Origin: Rhizobium sp. Q54
GTDB taxonomy: Bacteria > Pseudomonadota > Alphaproteobacteria > Rickettsiales > UBA1997
DNA: 5,269 bases
Assembly: GCA_945865855.1 (NCBI GenBank)
Contig: CAMBES010000100.1
Span: 1 to 5,269 of the forward strand
Reading direction: 5' to 3'
Shown: one piece after another, positions 1 through 4,798 of the stretch
How the letters are laid out: every line of letters starts with the position of its first letter
Numbering within the stretch: the stretch's first letter is position 1
The notes under the pieces: generated by a model
The model's input: only the letters and a program-made list of their open reading frames with translations
What the model was told of the DNA's origin: nothing
Databases searched by the model: none
Made by a program: the position numbers and the translations under genes

Positions 1-5
1 ATAAC

Positions 6-1262
6 ATGCGCCTCTCCCAATATTTCCTCCCTACCCTCAAAGAAAATCCGATCGACGCTACTGTCGTTTCGCATCAATTAATGATTCGTGCTGGCATGAT
101 TCGCCAGACTACTTCGGGGATTTACACTTGGCTTCCTCTTGGCTTGAGGGTGCTGCGCAAGGTTGAGCAAATCATTCGTGATGAAATGGATAAAACCGGA
201 GCACTTGAGGTTTTAATGCCAACAATTCAGCCGGCAGAATTATGGCAAGAATCCGGTCGCTACGAGGCTTACGGCAAAGAGATGTTGCGCTTCAAAGATC
301 GTCACGATCGCGACATGCTTTACGGGCCGACGCATGAAGAAGTAATCACCGATATCTTTCGCAAAAACACAACTTCCTACAAAGATTTGCCGAAAAATCT
401 TTACCAAATTCACTGGAAATTTCGTGATGAAATTCGTCCGCGCTTCGGCTTGATGCGCGGTCGCGAGTTCTTGATGAAAGATGCTTATTCTTTCGACATC
501 GACGAGGTAAGTGCAAAAAAAACTTATGATTTGATGTATGAAACTTACTTCAAGATTTTCCGCAGAATGGGTTTAAAGCCAATGGCGGTGCGCGCAGATA
601 CTGGGGCAATCGGCGGTGATCTTTCGCACGAATTCCACGTTTTAGCCGACACTGGAGAAAGCGCGATTTACTACGACAAGAAATTCGACGAGCCTAATCT
701 TTCGCTTGCTGACGCCAAAAATCTTTACGCGATGGCTGATGAAATGCATGTTGTGGAAAAATGCTCAATCCCGGCAGATCAACTAAATACAAGGCGCGGC
801 ATTGAAGTTGGTCACATTTTTAACTCTGGATTGAAATACAGCAAAGCAATGGAAGCCACGGTAATGGGCCCTGCCGGCGAAAAAATTTATCCAAATTGTG
901 GTTGCTACGGAATCGGTGCATCGCGTGTTGTTGCGGCGGCAATTGAAGCGAATCACGACGAAAATGGAATTATTTGGCCGAAAGAAATCGCACCATTCAA
1001 ATTTGTTTTAATCAACGTAAGACCAGGAGACGAGCTGTGTGACAAGATGTGCGAAGAAATTTACGCCACTCTTCCTGATGTTCTTTACGACGACACTAAA
1101 TCAAGCTTGGGCCAAAAATTTTCAATCGCTGATTTAATCGGAATTCCAACTCAAATAATCGTCGGACCAAAATCTGCGGCAGAAGGAAAAGTAGAAATCA
1201 AAGACAGAAAAACTGGTGAGAAAATTTTAAAAGACCTTCGCGACGTAGATTTTTCATTCTAG
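6..1262 (+). CDS. proS: Prolyl-tRNA synthetase, short alphaproteobacterial form without editing insertion
   Basis: This cytoplasmic class II aminoacyl-tRNA synthetase (418 residues) charges tRNA-Pro with proline using ATP. Seen: an N-terminal MRLSQYFLPTLKE block; a motif 1 region at about residues 60-80; the TxE loop YGPTHEEV at 107-114; a motif 2 region from FRDE (139-142) to RGREFLMKDAYSF (151-163); the proline-pocket stretch GGDLSHEFH (203-211); motif 3 CYGIGASR (300-307); and an anticodon-binding domain from about 330, with DLIGIPTQIIVGP at 376-388. The chain passes from the catalytic core to motif 3 with only a short linker, so the roughly 180-residue INS editing domain of the long bacterial form is absent. 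Family knowledge: alphaproteobacterial enzymes are commonly this short form and rely on a free-standing trans-editing protein to clear Ala-tRNA-Pro. The start is chosen because MRLSQYF is the conserved family start. Only five bases precede it, so any leader or RBS lies outside the window. It converges with the SemiSWEET gene. Confidence 0.97.
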   Translation: MRLSQYFLPTLKENPIDATVVSHQLMIRAGMIRQTTSGIYTWLPLGLRVLRKVEQIIRDEMDKTGALEVLMPTIQPAELWQESGRYEAYGKEMLRFKDRHDRDMLYGPTHEEVITDIFRKNTTSYKDLPKNLYQIHWKFRDEIRPRFGLMRGREFLMKDAYSFDIDEVSAKKTYDLMYETYFKIFRRMGLKPMAVRADTGAIGGDLSHEFHVLADTGESAIYYDKKFDEPNLSLADAKNLYAMADEMHVVEKCSIPADQLNTRRGIEVGHIFNSGLKYSKAMEATVMGPAGEKIYPNCGCYGIGASRVVAAAIEANHDENGIIWPKEIAPFKFVLINVRPGDELCDKMCEEIYATLPDVLYDDTKSSLGQKFSIADLIGIPTQIIVGPKSAAEGKVEIKDRKTGEKILKDLRDVDFSF

Positions 1263-1300
1263 GAATAATTCTTCATTGCGAACCGAGGGGAGAATGAAAA
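1251..1300. other. Inverted repeat at the proS 3' end, possible weak terminator
   Basis: A perfect 10-bp inverted repeat (TTTTCATTCT at 1251-1260, AGAATGAAAA at 1291-1300) spans the last proS codons and the start of the gap between the convergent genes. The 30-base loop is long and no clear T-tract follows directly on either strand. A second short palindrome, GTAAAA-gt-TTTTAC (1307-1320), overlaps the SemiSWEET stop codon. Together they could form an RNA hairpin at the convergent 3' ends, but the AT-rich arms make chance a real alternative. Its role as a terminator is inferred only. Confidence 0.25.
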
Positions 1301-1316
1301 GTACGGGTAAAAGTTT

Positions 1317-1562
1317 TTACTTCCTCAATTTTACAAAAAGCACCGTCCCCGAAAGGAAAAAAGTAATCGAATTCGCAATCACGATTACACGATTTCCAAT
1401 CAGCATTCCGTAGATCAGCCAAAGGGCAACGCCGAGAACAAACATCGAATACATCAACAAAGAAATTCCCGAGGTGTCACGAGTTTTTAGGGTTTTAATT
1501 ACTTGTGGCAAAAAACTTAGCGTAGTCAGAAAGGCTGCGGTATAGCCGATAAGTTCAGTCAT
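1317..1562 (-). CDS. SemiSWEET / MtN3-family sugar transporter, single triple-helix bundle
   Basis: This 81-residue inner-membrane protein of the SWEET/PQ-loop family has three predicted membrane helices, at about residues 4-25, 35-55 and 58-78. Seen: the PQ-loop signature LPQV at 18-21, followed by the typical K-T-x-D-T-S-G-I-S turn (about 26-34), a Trp at 48 and an Asn at 64. These match the Trp and Asn that line the sugar pocket in characterised SemiSWEETs. Family knowledge: such proteins dimerise to form a bidirectional facilitator for small sugars, so glucose or sucrose uptake or efflux is the likely role; the real substrate cannot be read here. The start MTELIGY is chosen because the helix begins just after it, as in relatives. 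An upstream in-frame ATG at 1640 would add 26 polar residues translated from a repeat-like region. No Shine-Dalgarno is visible. It converges on proS and diverges from gpmI. Confidence 0.88.
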   Translation of the reverse strand: MTELIGYTAAFLTTLSFLPQVIKTLKTRDTSGISLLMYSMFVLGVALWLIYGMLIGNRVIVIANSITFFLSGTVLFVKLRK

Positions 1563-1714
1563 TTTGATTTTTGATTTTGATGGATCACAATTCTTGGATT
1601 CGCCCCTTAAAAGAGGATGGAACTTAAAACAATTACTCAAAAGCTTTATTCCTGCGCAAGCGAAAATCCAAAAATCGCAATCACTAAAATCCGAGATAAA
1701 TCAAAAATCAAAAT
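1561..1714. repeat. Perfect 17-bp inverted repeat bracketing the SemiSWEET/gpmI divergent gap
   Basis: ATTTTGATTTTTGATTT at 1561-1577 has its exact reverse complement at 1698-1714. The left arm overlaps the SemiSWEET start codon by two bases, and the right arm ends two bases before the gpmI ATG. Each arm contains tandem TTTTGAT-like units. The arrangement could be terminal inverted repeats of a small MITE-like insertion, a palindromic operator pair shared by the two divergent genes, or a structure in the leader RNA. The sequence supports the repeat itself; its role is open. Confidence 0.6.
1601..1670. repeat. Degenerate dispersed palindromic repeat (dRS3/'IPAQA'-like) in the gpmI leader
   Basis: Two short imperfect palindromes lie here. 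CCCCTTAAAAGAGG (1603-1616) can fold with one mismatch. The stretch at 1648-1667, reading ATTCCTGCGCAAGCGAAAAT, resembles the ATTCCCGCG...GCGGGAAT family of small dispersed repeats widespread in proteobacteria. In one frame it reads SFIPAQAKIQ, close to the 'IPAQAGIQ' that such repeats typically produce when mistranslated; on the other strand the first palindrome reads PLLRGE. The match is from memory of the repeat class, and the copy is diverged. Confidence 0.4.
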
Positions 1715-1716
1715 TT

Positions 1717-3183
1717 ATGAAAAATCACAAAACGGTTTTGCTGTGCATTTTAGATGGCTGGGGCATTGGCGAAGAGAATGATTCTAACAATGCAATCGCT
1801 CGCGCAAAAACGCCGAATTACAAAAGATTTTTAGCGACTTACCCGAACTCACAACTTGAAACTTCTGGTCTTGCCGTTGGCTTACCCTCGGGCCAAATGG
1901 GAAATTCAGAAGTCGGCCACATGACGATTGGCGCGGGTCGCGTGATCTTTCAAGATTTGCCACGAATTAATAATGCGATTGCCGACGGCTCGCTGGCGCA
2001 AAATCCGCAGTTACAAAAAATAATCGCCAAGAAGAAAACTTGTCACTTGATGGGCTTACTTTCTGATGGCGGAGTGCATTCACACATTAATCAGATTATT
2101 TTTCTTGCCGAATTTTTGGCAAAAAATGGTGTAAAAGTTTTGCTTCACGCATTTTTAGATGGCCGCGATGTTTCGCAAAAAAGTGCGATTGGATATTTAG
2201 AGCAATGTAAGAATATTGAAATCGCAACAGTCTCTGGACGCTATTACGCCATGGATCGCGACAATAAACATGATCGAATTGAACTTGCAACTAAGGCAAT
2301 AATTTCTGCTGAGGGCGAAAAATTCTCCGATACAATTTCCGCAGTAAAAAATTCTTACGAAAAAAATATTACAGACGAATTCATCAAACCTTGCGTGATT
2401 GGCTCCTACCCTGGAATCGAAGAAGGAGACGCCCTGCTCTTCTGTAATTTTCGTGCTGATCGCGCTCGCCAAATTTCTGAAAAACTTTTTGAAAAAGTAA
2501 AATTTTCTCACGCATTTTCCCTCACTGAATATTCTGAAAAGTTAAATAACTTTTACGAAATTTTATTTCCCTCAGCTGAAATAAAAAATTCTCTTCCCGA
2601 AGTTTTATCTGCTCGCGGCCTCAGGCAACTAAGGATTGCTGAGACTGAAAAATATGCGCATGTAACTTTTTTCTTTTCCTGCGGACAAGAAAATGAATTC
2701 CCTGGCGAAGAAAGAATTTTAATAAAATCACCAGCGGTTGCGACTTACGATTTGCAACCAGAGATGTCTTCGAGCGAGGTTGGCGAAAAATTACGCGCAG
2801 CAATCGAGTTAGAAAAATTTGATTTTATTGTCGTCAACTACGCCAATCCAGACATGGTCGGACATAGTGGATTGCTTGATCCTTCAATCAAAGCCGTTGA
2901 AGCAATCGATGCACAACTTGCGCAACTTGAAAAAATTATTTTGGAAAAAAATGGCTTGATGTTAATCTCGGCAGACCACGGAAATATTGAGTGCATGCTT
3001 GATGCACAACATCAACCCCACACTTCGCACACAACAAATCCTGTGCCACTTATTCTAGTTGGAAATAATGTTAGTGGCTTAAAACTGAGCAATGGCGGCC
3101 TCTGCGACATCGCGCCGACTATTCTGCATCTGATGAAAATTGCTCAACCGCAAGAGATGAATGGGGGAAATTTGTTATCTTAG
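1717..3183 (+). CDS. gpmI: 2,3-bisphosphoglycerate-independent phosphoglycerate mutase
   Basis: This cytoplasmic enzyme (488 residues) of glycolysis and gluconeogenesis interconverts 3- and 2-phosphoglycerate through a phosphoserine intermediate with two bound metal ions, usually manganese. Seen: phosphatase half with D13 (ILDGWG) and nucleophile S64 (GQMGNSEVGHM, 59-69); transferase half with GLLSDGGVHSH (113-123), DGRD (148-151), GRYYAMDRD (174-182) and NFRADRAR; then the second metal-ligand set in NPDMVGH (D379, H383), SADHGN (D420, H421) and HTSHTTNPVP (H438). All expected metal ligands are present. It is slightly shorter than the usual roughly 510 residues, mainly through a trimmed loop before ATVSGRYY. 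The usual TPP after DGRD is VSQ (152-154), and the usual Trp near 185 is His. The start at 1717 gives the family N-terminus, KTVLLCILDGWG; an ATG at 1564 is in frame but would add 51 residues of repeat-derived sequence. No Shine-Dalgarno is visible. Confidence 0.96.
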   Translation: MKNHKTVLLCILDGWGIGEENDSNNAIARAKTPNYKRFLATYPNSQLETSGLAVGLPSGQMGNSEVGHMTIGAGRVIFQDLPRINNAIADGSLAQNPQLQKIIAKKKTCHLMGLLSDGGVHSHINQIIFLAEFLAKNGVKVLLHAFLDGRDVSQKSAIGYLEQCKNIEIATVSGRYYAMDRDNKHDRIELATKAIISAEGEKFSDTISAVKNSYEKNITDEFIKPCVIGSYPGIEEGDALLFCNFRADRARQISEKLFEKVKFSHAFSLTEYSEKLNNFYEILFPSAEIKNSLPEVLSARGLRQLRIAETEKYAHVTFFFSCGQENEFPGEERILIKSPAVATYDLQPEMSSSEVGEKLRAAIELEKFDFIVVNYANPDMVGHSGLLDPSIKAVEAIDAQLAQLEKIILEKNGLMLISADHGNIECMLDAQHQPHTSHTTNPVPLILVGNNVSGLKLSNGGLCDIAPTILHLMKIAQPQEMNGGNLLS

Positions 3184-3269
3184 ATTCCGTTCAAAATGAT
3201 TATTAGATCAGGGCTAACTTGATACAAAATAATAAAAAATTTATGAAATTTATTGTTTACCCAATCGCA

Positions 3270-3328
3270 TTAATACCACTATCCTGAGAATGCTTCAGTT
3301 AGTGGCAATCAGAGCATTAAAAGTTTTT
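3270..3328 (+). other. Candidate pseudoknot or alternative hairpins upstream of the peroxidase gene
   Basis: CCACTA (3276-3281) pairs with TAGTGG (3300-3305), and inside it CTGA (3284-3287) pairs with TCAG (3295-3298), leaving a seven-base loop, GAATGCT. Six loop bases, AATGCT (3289-3294), are exactly complementary to AGCATT (3313-3318). The RNA could therefore form an H-type pseudoknot, or switch between the first hairpin and one closed by AATGCT/AGCATT, which is followed by AAAAGTTTTTC. It lies 87 bases after gpmI and about 40 bases before the peroxidase start. It could be a gpmI terminator, a leader element or chance; no known riboswitch class was recognised. The rest of the gap (3184-3358) shows no other clear signal. 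Confidence 0.3.
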
Positions 3329-3358
3329 CTGTGAACTCAAAATTACAATTCATAAATC

Positions 3359-3910
3359 ATGAAAATTTACAAAATATTCTTCAGCCTAATTTTGTTTTTT
3401 TGCTTAAGCCAAGAAAGCTTTGCCAATGTTAGCGCAAGGAATGCTTATCAATTTTCTTTTAACGGAATTGATGGAAAAAAAATCGATTTGTCAGATTATC
3501 GCGGCAAGTTAATTTTGGTTGTAAACACCGCTTCAAAATGTGGATTTACGCCTCAATATAAAGGCTTGCAGAGCCTTTATGAAAAATATGGAAGTCGTGG
3601 CTTAATATTAATTGGCGTGCCCTCAAATGATTTCGGCAATCAAGAATTTGGTGAGTTGCAGCAGGTAAAAGATTTTACCGAAAAAGAATTTCACATCACT
3701 TTTCCACTAACTCAACTTAGTAAAGTTAATGGCAAAAATGCTCATCCATTTTATCTTTGGGCCAATAATGAAGCGGGTTTTTTTGCTTCGCCAAAATGGA
3801 ATTTTCACAAATATCTGATTGATAAAAATGGCAACTTTATCACTTGGTTTTCTTCCGCTACTGATCCGCAATCTAAAGAAGTTATTGAGGCGATTGAGAA
3901 GAATTTATAG
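3359..3910 (+). CDS. Exported glutathione-peroxidase-family protein without resolving cysteine
   Basis: This 183-residue thiol peroxidase of the glutathione peroxidase fold reduces hydroperoxides. Seen: a signal peptide (Lys-rich start, hydrophobic core at about 5-17, likely cleavage after SFA at 22), so it should act in the periplasm or envelope. The mature domain has FSFNGIDG at 32-39; the catalytic-Cys motif NTASKCGFTPQY at 56-67 (C61); VPSNDFGNQE at 87-96 with the tetrad Gln95; and PKWNFHKYLI with Trp147 and Asn148. The full catalytic tetrad is present. In most bacterial relatives the stretch before FPL begins with Phe-Cys, supplying the resolving Cys for thioredoxin-type recycling; here it is F106-T107, and C61 is the only Cys in the mature protein. 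The reductant is therefore unclear. C15 is in the leader, but LFFC is a poor lipobox. The start is the only Met giving a proper leader; no Shine-Dalgarno is seen. It lies on the same strand as the DUF2256 gene, 184 bases upstream. Confidence 0.92.
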   Translation: MKIYKIFFSLILFFCLSQESFANVSARNAYQFSFNGIDGKKIDLSDYRGKLILVVNTASKCGFTPQYKGLQSLYEKYGSRGLILIGVPSNDFGNQEFGELQQVKDFTEKEFHITFPLTQLSKVNGKNAHPFYLWANNEAGFFASPKWNFHKYLIDKNGNFITWFSSATDPQSKEVIEAIEKNL

Positions 3911-4094
3911 ATTAGCTTGGATTCTTCTACTTGGGATGCTTACGCAATAATTTTCTGATCACAACCATACTCACGAGTTACAATATTTTTAAAATAATTA
4001 ACCTCCTCTTTTTGTTCACACTTACTAAATCAGATTCAACTAAATCGAGTTTGATTGCCGAAATCGAGGGTATTTTAAAAAGAGACAATAGCTG
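3911..4094. other. Intergenic stretch with isolated reverse-strand AGGAGGT and no clear gene
   Basis: Nothing here can be assigned to a gene. On the reverse strand, bases 4029-3943 form a stop-free run of 29 codons reading ...EEVNYFKNIVTREYGC..., with no ATG, GTG or TTG start, ending at TAA (3942-3940). It contains AGGAGGT (reverse strand of 4001-4007), the only full Shine-Dalgarno-like string noticed in the window, and nothing plausible begins just after it. It could be a remnant of a lost gene or chance. No strong terminator for the peroxidase gene was found. Confidence 0.3.
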
Positions 4095-4253
4095 ATGAAA
4101 AACAAGGTTAAAAAAGAGAATTTACCGCAGAAAATTTGCATAAAATGTGATCGACCATTCACCTGGCGGAAGAAATGGCAGAAGGTTTGGGATCAGGTGA
4201 AATATTGTTCTGACAAATGTCGTAAGAATAAAAATAAAAACCAAAATGAATAA
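4095..4253 (+). CDS. DUF2256 small zinc-ribbon-like protein
   Basis: This 52-residue basic protein matches my memory of the DUF2256 family. Seen: two cysteine pairs, CIKC (15-18) and CSDKC (38-42), separated by the hallmark RPFTWRKKW (20-28), a conserved Trp at 32 and VKYC at 35-38; the C-terminus is Lys/Asn-rich. The cysteine spacing suggests one bound zinc, which is inferred. No function is established for the family. Members are often found near photolyase/cryptochrome-related genes, as here. The ATG at 4095 is chosen because an in-frame TAG lies two codons upstream; a weak AAAGAG sits about a dozen bases before it. The stop overlaps the DUF3429 start by 8 bp (ATGAATAA), which suggests translational coupling. 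The short length makes this gene easy to miss, but the motif is specific and its position is coherent. Confidence 0.87.
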   Translation: MKNKVKKENLPQKICIKCDRPFTWRKKWQKVWDQVKYCSDKCRKNKNKNQNE

Positions 4254-4677
4254 AAACCTTAATCATTTTCTAGCTTATTTAGGCTGCCTTCCCTTCGTTA
4301 TCGCAGCAATTTTTTTTAGCGCGAAATTGAAATTTAGGTCGGCCAGTTTTTTTGAAAATATCATTAAATCTTACGGTCTAGCAATCGTCTCGTTTATGTC
4401 TGGGGTTAACTGGGGGCAATATTTAACTTTTAAACAAAAGCCGAAGTTAAACTTATTTTTAATCAGTAATATTATCACTTTACTGTGCTGGTTTTCGTTT
4501 TTTTTAATTAGCAGTTCTGCATTTTTTCTGAATTTAATTTTTAGCTTTTTGTCTTTACTTGCAGTCGATTATCATCTTAAAAAATTAGAATTAATTGAGG
4601 TAAAATATTTTCAAACCCGCATCAGCGTTACCATGATTGCTTGCGTATCTCTGGCACTGATAAAAATAAGCTTTTAA
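4246..4677 (+). CDS. DUF3429 family inner-membrane protein
   Basis: This 143-residue, very hydrophobic protein has about five predicted membrane helices, at residues 8-26, 43-60, 68-88, 91-108 and 124-142. The hallmark is YGLAIVSFMSGVNWGQYL (43-60), corresponding to the YGAVILSFLGGxxWG signature of DUF3429 as I remember it. The opening AYLGCLPF (10-17) and the C-terminal Y-x-x-x-R helix (121-125 onward) also fit. No function is established and no catalytic residues are evident; a membrane partner for the neighbouring stress genes is only a guess. It starts within the last codons of the DUF2256 gene and has no Shine-Dalgarno of its own, so translation probably depends on ribosomes finishing the upstream gene. 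Its sequence is visibly more AT-rich than proS or gpmI, partly from Phe/Leu/Ile codons. Family assignment is fairly confident from the signature. Confidence 0.82.
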   Translation: MNKNLNHFLAYLGCLPFVIAAIFFSAKLKFRSASFFENIIKSYGLAIVSFMSGVNWGQYLTFKQKPKLNLFLISNIITLLCWFSFFLISSSAFFLNLIFSFLSLLAVDYHLKKLELIEVKYFQTRISVTMIACVSLALIKISF

Positions 4678-4710
4678 GCGATTCATTTAATTAAATTTCA
4701 CCATAAAAAG

Positions 4711-4773
4711 AGCTAAAATAATTCTGCTAACTTGCTTAGTTTTTTAATAAATTCTTGCTCGCAAATTTTAGCT
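4711..4773. repeat. 9-bp inverted repeat upstream of the photolyase-related gene
   Basis: AGCTAAAAT (4711-4719) and its exact reverse complement ATTTTAGCT (4765-4773) flank 45 bases in the gap before the photolyase-related start. A 12-bp perfect palindrome, ATTTAATTAAAT (4685-4696), lies just upstream. The right arm falls within the possible promoter spacer, so a protein-binding site or DNA loop is conceivable. In sequence this AT-rich, chance is also plausible. Confidence 0.35.
4726..4745 (+). terminator. Weak terminator-like hairpin after the DUF3429 gene
   Basis: GCTAA (4726-4730) can pair with TTAGT (4736-4740, one G-U pair) around the loop CTTGC, followed directly by a run of T (4740-4745). 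The stem is only five pairs and AT-rich, so it would be a poor terminator. Read-through into the photolyase-related gene is plausible. Confidence 0.25.
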
Positions 4774-4785
4774 AAACACCATAAT
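4755..4785 (+). promoter_or_regulatory. Possible sigma-70-type promoter of the photolyase-related gene
   Basis: TTGCTC (4755-4760) and CATAAT (4780-4785) resemble -35 and -10 boxes, with a rather long 19-base spacer. The predicted start of transcription would be only a few bases before the ATG at 4799, giving a nearly leaderless mRNA, consistent with the missing Shine-Dalgarno. This is inferred from weak consensus matches in AT-rich DNA. Confidence 0.25.
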
Positions 4786-4798
4786 CCAAACTGTTTAC

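Noticed and set aside
1563..1640. N-terminal extension of the SemiSWEET from the ATG at 1640
   Set aside because: It would place 26 polar residues before the first membrane helix, unlike family members, and is translated from the same repeat-like gap.
1564..1716. N-terminal extension of gpmI from the ATG at 1564
   Set aside because: The added 51 residues come from repeat-like sequence and precede the universal N-terminus of the family, so 1717 is preferred; kept as a finding because it is open.
2096..2290. Reverse-strand open frame of 64 codons inside gpmI
   Set aside because: It lies wholly within the well-supported gpmI coding sequence on the other strand and its translation resembles no known family.
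2197..2511. Reverse-strand open frame of 104 codons inside gpmI
   Set aside because: It is antisense to conserved gpmI motifs; the product is low-complexity and Phe/Cys-rich, as expected from a shadow frame.
2621..2803. Reverse-strand open frame of 60 codons inside gpmI
   Set aside because: It is antisense to the conserved QLRIAETEKYAH region of gpmI and shows no domain.
3359..3424. Lipoprotein signal for the peroxidase (Cys at residue 15)
   Set aside because: LFFC is not a convincing lipobox, and a normal signal-peptidase site follows SFA at residue 22.
3933..3971. 13-codon reverse-strand ORF (MVVIRKLLRK...) after the AGGAGGT
   Set aside because: It is too short, begins about 30 bases past the Shine-Dalgarno-like string, and has no recognisable content.
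4685..4696. Perfect 12-bp palindrome ATTTAATTAAAT
   Set aside because: It consists only of A and T in very AT-rich DNA, where such palindromes arise easily; mentioned only as context.
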